From: Niveispirillum sp. SYP-B3756
Lineage (GTDB): Bacteria; Pseudomonadota; Alphaproteobacteria; Azospirillales; Azospirillaceae
Assembly: GCF_009495745.1 (NCBI RefSeq)
Contig: NZ_WIDQ01000007.1
Location: forward strand, 124,001 to 188,000
Reading direction: 5' to 3'
DNA length: 64,000 nt
Numbering within the stretch: the stretch's first letter is position 1; each line of letters starts with the position of its first letter. The translations under genes and the position numbers were made by a program. Of this stretch, positions 56,710 to 64,000 are shown piece by piece. The notes beneath the pieces were generated by a model. It was not told the origin of the DNA. It searched no databases and saw only the letters and a program-made list of their open reading frames with translations.

Positions 56710-56977
56710 CGGCTGCCCTATTCATTACATCGTAAAGTTTTTAGCATAGCCGCAGCGCACCTTCCAGTCCGGTCTCTTGAAGGTGACGCCGGACTGGAAC
56801 TGATTTGCTTGATCCTATACTCAATTGCCTTGATCGTCGGCGCCAACATGCCAACGGCTTGGCTTCACGTGGCACGGGCCGCGCGGCGGCGGTCGCAACA
56901 TTACCAAGTTGCGATGCGTTCTGCTCATCCCAACTTGATCTTAAGCACTATCATTCGATAATGAGGCGTGCTTAAAC
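56710..56977. repeat. Intergenic region with a degenerate multi-hairpin element D
   Basis: 268 bp. CCAGTCCGG/CCGGACTGG (56764-56797), two direct CTTGATC repeats (56808, 56829), GGCTTGGCTTCACGTGGCAC, GGGCCGCGCGGCGGCGG, and TCGCAAC-N8-GTTGCGA (56893-56914) enclosing ATTACCAA. Order and motifs recall elements B and C on the minus strand, but pairing is poorer. No gene found. Confidence 0.5.
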
Positions 56978-58237
56978 TTGGGCCTCTATTTTCCTTTGGT
57001 TGCGGCGCGGTCCCTGATGCCAATTATCATTTTTTTATTGAGCATCTTTCTGATTTTTCCATCCCAACATGTGGCTCATGTCACCGGTGGTACGATTGGC
57101 CTTCTCCTTTATCTGATCCTGCCGACAGTCTCTTTCAGCATTCTGCTGGCAGTGGAACGCTCCAAGCCGTGGGCTCAATGGGTACGACGCCATGAAAAAT
57201 GGCTGCTGGCCTTGGCCTGCGCCATTCTGGTTGCAATGTTCGTCATAAGATATCCCCTATCCCAGGCGGGATTATTGGGGGCTGGGACAGACCGCGACGA
57301 GGCATTGGATATCGGCATCAGCCGGCTTCTCGCCGGTGAATTCCCATATTATGTACGTACCTATTTGGGTGGAAGATTGACACCCATGCCGGGCGCATTC
57401 TTGCTGGCAGCCCCTTTTCATCTGCTGGGCGGCGCGGCTTGGCAGAATCTACTATGGGGACCGATCGGGCTTATTTTGCTGACGAGCATGGCGAGCGGAC
57501 TGCAGGCGCGTGCAGCATTTGCTATTGTCGCTTTTTTCGGTCAGCCCCTCCTGTTGCAGGATTACATGCATGGCGGTGACCTTGGGGTTAATTGCTTTTA
57601 TGTCGCTGCGGCGTTAATGCTGGTACACCATGTTGGTGCTGAAGGAAAACCAAGGCGCTGGAAGTTAATAGTTTCCGCAATATTTTTGGGTATTGCCATC
57701 GTCTCCCGTCCAATTTTCGCCAGTGCTGCGATTCTCGGTGTTTCTTACATTTTTGGCCGCTGCGGTCGACATTATACAGTCATTTTTACTGCTGCACTTG
57801 GTGTCGTTATCACTATTTTGGTTGTGCCATTTCTGCTTTACGATGCATCGGCATTTCTGCCCCAACATCTGATTTCTCTGTTACCGAAGGCATGGTTTGG
57901 CATCAGCATCGCTTTGGGTATTGCCGGCCTTCTGGTCGCAACGGCACCAGCCTACTGCAAAATCAGGCGGTTGTCGGGATTATATGGCTGCCTTGCCATC
58001 AGCCTGGGGCTTATGGTCGTCATGCCTGTCTTCTATAATCCTCATGTTAATGGGAACATACTGAGCCAATCCCCTCGCGTCATCGCCTTCGCTTTACCGG
58101 CGTGCCTGTTTGCTGTGCTGGCGTTGTTACCCAAACTTGCCAGAAAAGACCCCGCTTCCAGTGTCAATCTTTCTTCGGACGAAGCCGAAAAATGGAACGG
58201 ATATCCCGCCCGCCAAATTCAAAATAGCGGTAACTGA
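56978..58237 (+). CDS. Polytopic membrane protein, possible GT-C glycosyltransferase
   Basis: 419 residues with about ten hydrophobic segments. After the third lies GTDRDEALDIGISRLLAGEF; acidic residues in this first large loop followed by an aromatic FPYY are typical of GT-C (GT39/GT87-like) enzymes that use lipid-linked sugars. No firm family. Base composition is clearly AT-richer than the neighbourhood. The start could be TTG 56978 (GAGG upstream) or ATG 57017. The last 74 bp overlap the end of the convergent acyltransferase gene. Confidence 0.72.
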   Translation: MGLYFPLVAARSLMPIIIFLLSIFLIFPSQHVAHVTGGTIGLLLYLILPTVSFSILLAVERSKPWAQWVRRHEKWLLALACAILVAMFVIRYPLSQAGLLGAGTDRDEALDIGISRLLAGEFPYYVRTYLGGRLTPMPGAFLLAAPFHLLGGAAWQNLLWGPIGLILLTSMASGLQARAAFAIVAFFGQPLLLQDYMHGGDLGVNCFYVAAALMLVHHVGAEGKPRRWKLIVSAIFLGIAIVSRPIFASAAILGVSYIFGRCGRHYTVIFTAALGVVITILVVPFLLYDASAFLPQHLISLLPKAWFGISIALGIAGLLVATAPAYCKIRRLSGLYGCLAISLGLMVVMPVFYNPHVNGNILSQSPRVIAFALPACLFAVLALLPKLARKDPASSVNLSSDEAEKWNGYPARQIQNSGN

Positions 58238-59309
58238 GCGTAGAAATTATAAGTAAGAAGCCAATGTAGAGTGGCAGATTTTCTATCCGTTCTATGAAGT
58301 TTAATTTTCTTCCCGTGACAAGTTGATCCAAGAGCGGTTTATGCCAAAGATAAATACTATAGCACATAACACCAATCGCGCGCAGGGGCCACAGTGTGAG
58401 TACAGCGTCCAGCCAGCTATGGCGCGAGAAGAGAAAACCAATACAAAATAACAATGAAATATCCAGAAGAATAGTTAGAAAAATCTTAGAGTAAATTGAA
58501 ACGACACCCAGGTACCAGAAGTGCCACAGAGCCAGAACGGCAAATGTTCCGCCGATCCCCAGAACGATGAAGCTCCCCCAATTCAGTAACCGGGATCGCG
58601 CCCTCACAAGATCGACCGCCAACATACCAAACAGGAAGTCCGGCAGGCGTGCCGGCAAACTATCCGCGATCCAGTGAAGCCCACCAGATGCGTTCGGGGG
58701 AGTTGCGTTAATCCCACGCAATAGGAAGGTGACGGCTACAGCGACGATCAGCAAGGTGTTTCGGTGCCGCTGATAAAGGGGGAGTAATAGGGGAAACAGC
58801 AGGCTGAACCATATTTCCAGCCCGATTGACCAAAATGGATAATTGAAGCGGGGTGCGAAGCTGGATGGATGGAAGTTGAATGAAGCAGTCAGCAGCATCA
58901 AAATATAAACCCAGTCGCGCAAACTATCAGTGTTGAAAGGATCCTTCAATCCATAGCCGATACAGACAAATCCCACAAAATAATAGAGCGGAAGTAAGCG
59001 CTCTAAACGGTGTCGGAGAAATTTCTTGGCATCCCCCAAGTTCTCCATCTTTTTCTCTCCACGGGCGTAGGGAAGATAAAGAACGGCCCCAGATAGAAAG
59101 AAGAAAAGACTGACGCCAAGCCAGCCATTTTGTAAAATTAGCTTAAAAGGAAGCCACAGTTCGTTGATGGGAGATTTAATAGAATTTGGACTTACATATC
59201 CAACCGCAAAATGATGAAATACCACGCCGATAATGGCAATAGCTCGCAAGCCATCAATTACTGGAACAGGATTGAGGTCAATAGGCGCTGTTGAGTGTTC
59301 CCGATTCAA
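58164..59309 (-). CDS. Acyltransferase family 3 (OafA/YrhL-like) membrane protein
   Basis: 381 residues with about ten hydrophobic segments. DGLRAIAIIGVVFHHFAVG has the R-x10-H pair of the family. WLGVSLFFFLSGAVL, FLRHRLERLLPLYYF and FWSIGLEIWFSLLFPLLLPL are further hallmarks. Such proteins O-acetylate lipopolysaccharide, exopolysaccharide or peptidoglycan. The start is TTG 59309 behind GGAGAGGA. AT-rich like its convergent partner, with which it overlaps by 74 bp. Confidence 0.9.
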   Translation of the reverse strand: MNREHSTAPIDLNPVPVIDGLRAIAIIGVVFHHFAVGYVSPNSIKSPINELWLPFKLILQNGWLGVSLFFFLSGAVLYLPYARGEKKMENLGDAKKFLRHRLERLLPLYYFVGFVCIGYGLKDPFNTDSLRDWVYILMLLTASFNFHPSSFAPRFNYPFWSIGLEIWFSLLFPLLLPLYQRHRNTLLIVAVAVTFLLRGINATPPNASGGLHWIADSLPARLPDFLFGMLAVDLVRARSRLLNWGSFIVLGIGGTFAVLALWHFWYLGVVSIYSKIFLTILLDISLLFCIGFLFSRHSWLDAVLTLWPLRAIGVMCYSIYLWHKPLLDQLVTGRKLNFIERIENLPLYIGFLLIISTLSYRYFEFGGRDIRSIFRLRPKKD

Positions 59310-59339
59310 TTTTCCTCTCCAGGAATACTTAAATATGCA

Positions 59340-59423
59340 TTAACGCCAAACCACCCAAAGGCGGGCCATTAGGCAGATATGATACCGATATGTTCTTGCC
59401 TCGCCAAGTCGAGGACGCTTCAT
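59340..59423 (-). other. 27-codon frame with a strong ribosome site, upstream of the acyltransferase
   Basis: GGGAGAGGACC directly precedes ATG, giving MKRPRLGEARTYRYHICLMA and seven more residues. The stop lies 30 bp before the acyltransferase start. It may be a leader peptide or the stub of a lost gene. Confidence is low because of its length. Confidence 0.35.
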
Positions 59424-59439
59424 GGTCCTCTCCCGAAGA

Positions 59440-59454
59440 TTGATATAATATCAA
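59440..59454. promoter_or_regulatory. Perfect 15-bp palindrome, operator candidate
   Basis: TTGATAT-A-ATATCAA lies 17 bp upstream of the small frame at 59423. The arms match the halves of an FNR/FixK box (TTGAT...ATCAA), but the spacing is 5 rather than 4 bp. Its AT-rich core could also be a -10 region. Confidence 0.4.
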
Positions 59455-59621
59455 AATTCAGGGGACATGGCTCTTCATATGAGCGTTTTCTTCAGACGCC
59501 GCGTGTCCTTATCATGCTGTAGGACCTGTGCTTTCATGAGGCGCGCGCAAGCGGTCGCCTATCTCCAATGGAAATATCCATGATCTCCGGATAAGAGGGT
59601 AAAAATAATTTAATATTCAAT

Positions 59622-59648
59622 CTAAAATTCGGCTACAGACAGTAGCCG
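59622..59648 (-). terminator. Terminator of the suf operon
   Basis: On the minus strand CGGCTAC-TGTCT-GTAGCCG is followed by AATTTTAGATT, 12 bp after the last suf gene. Confidence 0.75.
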
Positions 59649-59659
59649 ACGCCTCAAGT

Positions 59660-60004
59660 TTATACCATAAAGCTCTCGCCGCAACCGCAGCGTGCCTTTT
59701 CGTTCGGATTTTTGAAGGTGAAGCCGGACTGGAACTTATCCTCGCTATAGTCCATCTCCGACCCGATCAGGAACATGGTGGCGGCAGGGTCGATCAGGAT
59801 GGTGACCCCCTTATCCTCCACCACCTCCTCGAACAGCTTCTTTTCCTCAGCATATTCGACGAAATAGCTCATGCCTGAACAGCCGCGCGCCTTCACGCCC
59901 ACGCGCAGGCCGATGATCGGCTTGTCGGACCGGCTGATCAGTTCCTTCACCCGCTCGGCGGCGGCGTCGGTGATGGTCATTGCCTTGGGCAGGGGACGGG
60001 CCAT
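59660..60004 (-). CDS. sufA: Iron-sulfur assembly/carrier protein, HesB/IscA/SufA family
   Basis: 114 residues. TDAAAERVKELISRSDKPII, the first Cys in VKARGCSGMSYFVEY and the pair CGCGESF near the C terminus are the three conserved Cys of A-type Fe-S carriers. It accepts clusters from the SufBCD scaffold and passes them to apoproteins. It is the last gene of the suf operon, 17 bp after the SufT-like gene. Confidence 0.95.
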   Translation of the reverse strand: MARPLPKAMTITDAAAERVKELISRSDKPIIGLRVGVKARGCSGMSYFVEYAEEKKLFEEVVEDKGVTILIDPAATMFLIGSEMDYSEDKFQSGFTFKNPNEKARCGCGESFMV

Positions 60005-60021
60005 GGTCGGGCTCCTTCACA

Positions 60022-60411
60022 TCAAAACATGTTCAACGCGATACGCGCTTCGTCGCTCATGCGGCTGGGATCCCAGGCGGGTTCCCAGATCAGATCGACC
60101 CGCGCGCTGCGCACACCGTCAACGGCCTGCACCACCTGCTGCACCTGGCCCGGCATTTCGCCGGCCACCGGGCAGGCGGGGGCGGTCAAGGTCATTTCGA
60201 TCTCGACATCGCCTTCCGCATCCACATCGCAGCGATAGATCAGGCCCAGTTCATAGATATTCACCGGGATCTCCGGATCATAGACCGTGCGCAGGGCTTC
60301 CACCACCCGGTCGGCCAGCGGCGCGTCGGGGGGAAGCTTCTCATCTTCCGGTACTTCCGCCGGGCTGCCCATGAAAATGCCGGGGGCGATGGGGCGTGGA
60401 TTGCTGCTCAT
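60022..60411 (-). CDS. sufT: SUF-associated MIP18/DUF59 protein SufT
   Basis: 129 residues. TVYDPEIPVNIYELGLIYRC and LTAPACPVAGEMPGQVQQVV (with the conserved Cys) define the MIP18 family. The short C-terminal extension WEPAWDPSRMSDEARIAL is as in SufT proteins, which help Fe-S maturation under high demand. It sits between the SufU and SufA genes. Confidence 0.94.
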   Translation of the reverse strand: MSSNPRPIAPGIFMGSPAEVPEDEKLPPDAPLADRVVEALRTVYDPEIPVNIYELGLIYRCDVDAEGDVEIEMTLTAPACPVAGEMPGQVQQVVQAVDGVRSARVDLIWEPAWDPSRMSDEARIALNMF

Positions 60412-60426
60412 TTTTTTTCGTCCCCC

Positions 60427-60909
60427 TCAGAAGGCGGAATTTTCGGTGGAAGTGACAGGGTCGCCATGCAAGGCGGCCTTCATCGTGTGCCAGGCCAGCG
60501 TGGCGCATTTCACCCGCATGGGGAATTCGCGCACGCCCGACAGCACGGCCAGCTTGTCGGTCGCATCCTCGTCCAGATTCTCATGGACGCCCTGTTCATC
60601 ATCATCCTTGGTGCAGACATCGTGGAAATACTCGAACAGGGCTTCGGCCTCCGCCGCCGGCTTGCCACGCAGGATTTCCGTCATCAGGCTGGCGCTGGCC
60701 TGACTGATGGCGCAGCCGCGCCCGTCAAAGCGCAGATCCTGGATGATGCCGTTCCCATCCACGGTCAGATAGACATTGATCTTGTCGCCGCACATCGGGT
60801 TGTCGCCGCGCGCGGTGCGGTTATAGCTCTCCGGCTTGCCGAAGTTCCGCGGGTTCTTGCCGTGGTCCAGGATCACTTCCTGGTAAAGGTCGCGCAAATC
60901 ATCAAACAT
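60427..60909 (-). CDS. sufU: SufU-type iron-sulfur scaffold/sulfur-transfer protein
   Basis: 160 residues of the IscU-like fold. Conserved Cys are in RGDNPMCGDKINVYL, RFDGRGCAISQASASLMTE and MRVKCATLAWHTM. It has the insert between the second and third Cys that distinguishes SufU from IscU. It accepts sulfur from SufS, usually as a zinc protein. The ATG lies 11 bp after the sufS stop. Confidence 0.95.
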   Translation of the reverse strand: MFDDLRDLYQEVILDHGKNPRNFGKPESYNRTARGDNPMCGDKINVYLTVDGNGIIQDLRFDGRGCAISQASASLMTEILRGKPAAEAEALFEYFHDVCTKDDDEQGVHENLDEDATDKLAVLSGVREFPMRVKCATLAWHTMKAALHGDPVTSTENSAF

Positions 60910-60920
60910 GGGGGAAGCCC

Positions 60921-62201
60921 TTACCCAAAGAAACTCTTGGTCGCCAACACCGCATCCACCAGCGCATCCACCTCCGCCTCGGTATTATAGGCAGCGAAGC
61001 TGGCGCGGGCGGTGGCACCCACGCCGAACCGGTCCATCAGCGGTTCGGCGCAATGCCGGCCCACCCGCACGGCCACGCCCCGGCTGTCCAGCAGCGTGCC
61101 GATATCATGCGGATGGATGCCATCCATGGTGAAGCTGATGATGGCGGCCTTGTCCGGCGCGGTGCCGATGATGCGCACGCCGTCGATCTCTGACAGCCGG
61201 CCGGTGGCATAGGCCAGCAGCCTTTGTTCATGGGCATGGATGGCATCCATGCCCAGTGCGGTCACATAATCAATCGCAGCACCTAAGCCGATGCCTTCCA
61301 CGATGGCCGGCGTCCCCGCCTCAAACCGATAGGGGGCTTCGCGGTAGGTGGTGTGGGCGAAACTGACGGTGGAGATCATGTCGCCGCCGCCCTGCCAGGG
61401 CGGCATGGCATTCAGATGCTCCATCTTGCCATACATCACACCGATGCCGGTGGGGCCGTACAGCTTGTGCCCGGTGAAGACATAGAAGTCAGCGTCGATG
61501 GCCTGCACATCCACTGGCTGGTGCACGGCGGCCTGGCTGCCATCAAACGCCACCGGAATGCCCTTGGCATGGGCCAGTTGGGCAATACGCTTGGCCGGGT
61601 TCACCGTGCCCAGCACATTGCTGGCATGGGTGATGGATACCAGCTTCACATTGTCGGTCAGCAACTGGGCATAGGCGCTCATGTCCAGCGAGCCATCATC
61701 TAGGACCGGCACCACCTTGATTTCAATGCCGATCTGGTCGCGCAGCAACTGCCAGGGCACGATATTGGCGTGATGTTCCATCCAGGAAATCAGCACCGCA
61801 TCGCCCGCCTTCAGGAACCGCCGGCCCCAGCTTTGGGCCAGCAGGTTGAACGCTTCCGTGGCGTTGCGGGTGAAAACGATGTTCTCCCGGCTGGGCGCGT
61901 TCAGGAAGGCGGCCACCTTGTCGCGCGTGCCCTCATACAGGTCGGTCGAGCGCTGGGAGAGGAAATGCACGCCGCGATGCACATTGGCGTAATCGTTCTC
62001 CAGCAGGTGCGACATGGCGTCGATCACCTGGCGCGGCTTCTGGGCCGAGGCACCATTATCCAGATAGACCAGCGGCTTGCCGGGCCGGCCTTTGCGTTTA
62101 TGCACCAGCCGGGTCAGAATCGGGAAATCCTGGCGCACACGCTCCACATCATAGGGCGCATTGCCAAGGCTGGTGGGGGAAAGGGTGGCGGTATCGCTCA
62201 T
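60921..62201 (-). CDS. sufS: Cysteine desulfurase SufS
   Basis: 426 residues. PLVYLDNGASAQKPRQVIDA near the N terminus, VFTRNATEAFNLLA, MEHHANIVPWQLL, the PLP Lys in FTGHKLYGPTGIGVMYG, and the catalytic Cys in VRVGRHCAEPLMDRFG. It makes persulfide from cysteine for Fe-S assembly. ATG 62201 overlaps the stop of the GNAT gene upstream (ATGA), so the two are translationally coupled. Confidence 0.97.
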   Translation of the reverse strand: MSDTATLSPTSLGNAPYDVERVRQDFPILTRLVHKRKGRPGKPLVYLDNGASAQKPRQVIDAMSHLLENDYANVHRGVHFLSQRSTDLYEGTRDKVAAFLNAPSRENIVFTRNATEAFNLLAQSWGRRFLKAGDAVLISWMEHHANIVPWQLLRDQIGIEIKVVPVLDDGSLDMSAYAQLLTDNVKLVSITHASNVLGTVNPAKRIAQLAHAKGIPVAFDGSQAAVHQPVDVQAIDADFYVFTGHKLYGPTGIGVMYGKMEHLNAMPPWQGGGDMISTVSFAHTTYREAPYRFEAGTPAIVEGIGLGAAIDYVTALGMDAIHAHEQRLLAYATGRLSEIDGVRIIGTAPDKAAIISFTMDGIHPHDIGTLLDSRGVAVRVGRHCAEPLMDRFGVGATARASFAAYNTEAEVDALVDAVLATKSFFG

Positions 62202-63103
62202 GGTGTCGTCCCCAGGGGCCGGCGCAGCCAGTAACGGCCATGGCCCAACAGATAATCCTCGATATGCAGCACAGGCGCGTAGCCCTGGGCCTGGAAGAAG
62301 CCCGGATGCTGGAATGCCATCGTGCAGGCGGTGGCCCAGCGACAGCCGACCTCTGCCGCCGTCGCTTCTGCCGCGGCCAGCAGCCGGCTGCCCAAACCTT
62401 GGCCGCGCTGGGCCGGTTCCACCCAGCAATCAACCAGGGTGAAGTACCCATTGTCGACGACGCCCATCACACCGCCCAGCGGGTCGCCCGCAGCATTGCG
62501 GGCCATCACCGTCAGTTCGGTGTAAAGCCGGTCAATATGCAGCAGCCAATGGGCATCCAGCCCTTCCTCCACCAGCCGCACATCCTCATGCGCGGGCGGG
62601 GCGGAAACCTCCAGCCGCAGGCCCGGCGGCAGGTCCGGTGCCGGGGCCTTCTCGGCCAGCGGGCTTTTACGGAAATACAGCCGGTCATGCCCGCCGGTGA
62701 AATCCACCATCACGCCCATGGGTACATAGCCCAGGCGCGGATAGAAATCCGGCGCCTGGAACCGCATGGTATTGACCAGGGCGCGGGTGCAGCCGCGCTT
62801 GGCGGCCAGTGCCTCCCCGGTCCGCATCAAGGTGGCGGCCAGCCCGTGACGACGCCAGGGCGCATCCACCCACAGCATATGCAGATAGGCATCGCCCCCA
62901 CGCAGCCAGCAGACCAGCCCGGCCACGATGCGCCCGGTTTCGTCCTTGATGAACAGGCCCGCATCCTCCCGCCCCACGCCCAGGGCCGCGCGCTCGGCCG
63001 CCGACACCCGGTCGTGCAGCCAGCGCAGCGCCGACATATCCGCTGGATGGCAGATTTCCAGCGCCAGATCGGCCAGGGAGCTGGGGTGGGCGGCGGCGTT
63101 CAT
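62198..63103 (-). CDS. Tandem GNAT-domain acetyltransferase within the suf operon
   Basis: 301 residues with two GNAT domains. The first (about 15-145) has MLWVDAPWRRHGLAATLMRT, and the second (about 160-290) has DCWVEPAQRGQGLGSRLLAA. FYPRLGYVPMGV and FFQAQGYAPVLH are the matching domain ends. Both acetyl-CoA loops look intact. It overlaps sufD upstream (TGATG) and sufS downstream (ATGA), so it is translated as part of the suf operon. Substrate unknown; it is not a standard suf component. Confidence 0.9.
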   Translation of the reverse strand: MNAAAHPSSLADLALEICHPADMSALRWLHDRVSAAERAALGVGREDAGLFIKDETGRIVAGLVCWLRGGDAYLHMLWVDAPWRRHGLAATLMRTGEALAAKRGCTRALVNTMRFQAPDFYPRLGYVPMGVMVDFTGGHDRLYFRKSPLAEKAPAPDLPPGLRLEVSAPPAHEDVRLVEEGLDAHWLLHIDRLYTELTVMARNAAGDPLGGVMGVVDNGYFTLVDCWVEPAQRGQGLGSRLLAAAEATAAEVGCRWATACTMAFQHPGFFQAQGYAPVLHIEDYLLGHGRYWLRRPLGTTP

Positions 63104-64000
63104 CAGGCGCGTTCCGTTCCCATCCAGGCCGCTGCGGCGGCACGGAAATAGGCGCGGACCTGTTCGTCGATGATCTCGTCCATCGCTTCATCCAGGAAGG
63201 CACCGATCAGCATCACGCGGGCCATGTCGCGCGGCACGCCACGGGCCCGCAGATAGAACATCTGATCCTCGTCCAGTTCGCCCGCCGTGGCCCCATGGCT
63301 GCACTTCACATCATCGGCATAGATTTCCAGTTCCGGCTTGCTGTTGATCTCCGACGTTTCCGACAGCAGCAGGGCGCGGTTCAACTGGTAACCATCGGTC
63401 TTCTGCGCATCGGGGCGGACGATGATCTTGCCCTGGAAGACGCCGCGCGCCTTGCCGTCGATGACACCCTTCACCACCTCGCGGCTGGTGCAGTTGGGCT
63501 TGGCATGGTCGATCAGGGTGGTGATGTCGCTGACCTGATCGCCGCCGATGGCATAGGCACCAGACACCCGCGCCTCAATCTTCTCACCCCCCAGCACCTG
63601 CCGCGCCTCATGCCGGGCCAGACGGGCACCTAAGTTCAGCACGAACGTGTCATAGGTGCTGGCATCGGCCAGATGGGTGTTCAGCGTGGCGATGTGGAAG
63701 GCGTCCGTCCCTTCGCGCTGGATCTTGTAATGGTGCAGCCGGGCACCCTTGCCCACTGCCACATCGGCGGCGATGTTGGACAGGTAGGCCGCACCCGGCT
63801 GGCCGGCATGATGTTCCACGATGGTGGCTTCCGCCCCATCCTCCACCACCACCACCAGACGTGGGTGCCAGGCAGCGGCCACGCCCGCCGGGGCCAGGAA
63901 AACCAGTTCCACCGGCTGGGCCAGCTTCACACCCGCTGGCACGTGCAGCAGCACGCCATCGGCCAGGAAGGCGGCATTCAGCGACCGCATCGGGTGATCA
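63103..64000 (-). CDS. sufD: Fe-S assembly protein SufD (5' end beyond the window edge)
   Basis: The C-terminal 298 or so residues. VVVEDGAEATIVEHH, YLSNIAADVAVGKGARLHHY, ISDITT-like VSDITTLIDH, GKARGVFQGKIIVRPDAQKT and the highly conserved KPELEIYADDVKCSHGATAG define the SufB/SufD family. The C terminus (FLDEAMDEI) favours SufD. SufD forms the SufBCD scaffold for Fe-S clusters. The stop overlaps the GNAT start by one base. The start lies to the right of position 64000. Confidence 0.95.
   Translation of the reverse strand, partial: DHPMRSLNAAFLADGVLLHVPAGVKLAQPVELVFLAPAGVAAAWHPRLVVVVEDGAEATIVEHHAGQPGAAYLSNIAADVAVGKGARLHHYKIQREGTDAFHIATLNTHLADASTYDTFVLNLGARLARHEARQVLGGEKIEARVSGAYAIGGDQVSDITTLIDHAKPNCTSREVVKGVIDGKARGVFQGKIIVRPDAQKTDGYQLNRALLLSETSEINSKPELEIYADDVKCSHGATAGELDEDQMFYLRARGVPRDMARVMLIGAFLDEAMDEIIDEQVRAYFRAAAAAWMGTERA

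Larger units (their letters stand above)
59310..59659. other. AT-rich intergenic region between the acyltransferase gene and the suf operon
   Basis: 350 bp. It contains the small frame at 59340-59423, an inverted repeat GAGGAC-N8-GTCCTC near 59410-59430, a 15-bp palindrome at 59440, the frame MKAQVLQHDKDTRRLKKTLI (minus strand, no clear ribosome site) and the suf terminator at 59622. No transposase remnant could be recognised. Confidence 0.45.

Noticed and set aside
59440-59454. Palindrome as a genuine FNR/FixK box
   Set aside because: The half sites match, but the spacer is 5 bp instead of 4, so it is only listed as an operator candidate.

Overview
The window is G+C-rich chromosomal DNA of an alphaproteobacterium, most likely of the Rhodospirillales (Azospirillaceae-like). 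This placement is inferred from the gene families: the Hsp20/DUF1150 pair, a TIGR02300 protein next to tRNA genes, DUF455, HWE-type histidine kinase, a rimP-nusA-ylxR-infB block, and a sufD-sufS-sufU-sufT-sufA operon. It is mainly housekeeping DNA. No phage, insertion sequence, CRISPR array or rRNA operon was seen.

Layout. 1-7400: truncated HNH nuclease, gluQ, a conserved protein ending in a FliM-like peptide, a YbaL-type K+/H+ antiporter divergent from a small XRE regulator, a heat-shock promoter driving hsp20 and a DUF1150 gene, and a transglutaminase-like peptidase. 7445-13333: an accessory block with an exported RidA, a TonB-dependent receptor, a Tat-exported FAD amine oxidase, a periplasmic cytochrome c and a GNAT. 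It reads as an amine-oxidation system of the nicotine-oxidoreductase type, and a sigma-54-like promoter lies upstream. 13412-29103: HWE hybrid kinase, type-2 ileS, METTL25-like methyltransferase, a polar amino-acid ABC transporter, tRNA-Ala(CGC), yggT/yggU, folD and corA. 29117-33341: zinc-ribbon protein, ftsX (no ftsE beside it), YdcF and PlsC-like genes, and a beta-barrel protein. 33702-39620: rimP-nusA-ylxR-infB, closed by a strong terminator, so rbfA/truB do not follow. 39822-46049: Sel1/peptidoglycan-binding protein, mtgA, a TIGR02300 protein, two tandem tRNA-Ala(GGC) units, a Nudix hydrolase and aminopeptidase P. 46346-56709: two sensor kinases, ompW, prfB with its programmed frameshift, a DUF885 protein, small exported proteins, DUF455 and a 55-residue membrane protein. 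56978-59309: an AT-richer pair (polytopic membrane protein and acyltransferase-3), probably surface-polysaccharide functions and possibly acquired. 59660-64000: the suf operon on the minus strand, with a double-GNAT gene between sufD and sufS.

Intergenic repeats add a second layer. A 75-bp REPIN-like element occurs twice in opposite orientation (2321, 20551). A family of multi-hairpin elements that start GATACCAA occurs at 33340 and 49392, with related structures at 23231 and about 56787. The first two copies keep their hairpin stems while changing the bases in them, which points to a conserved fold.
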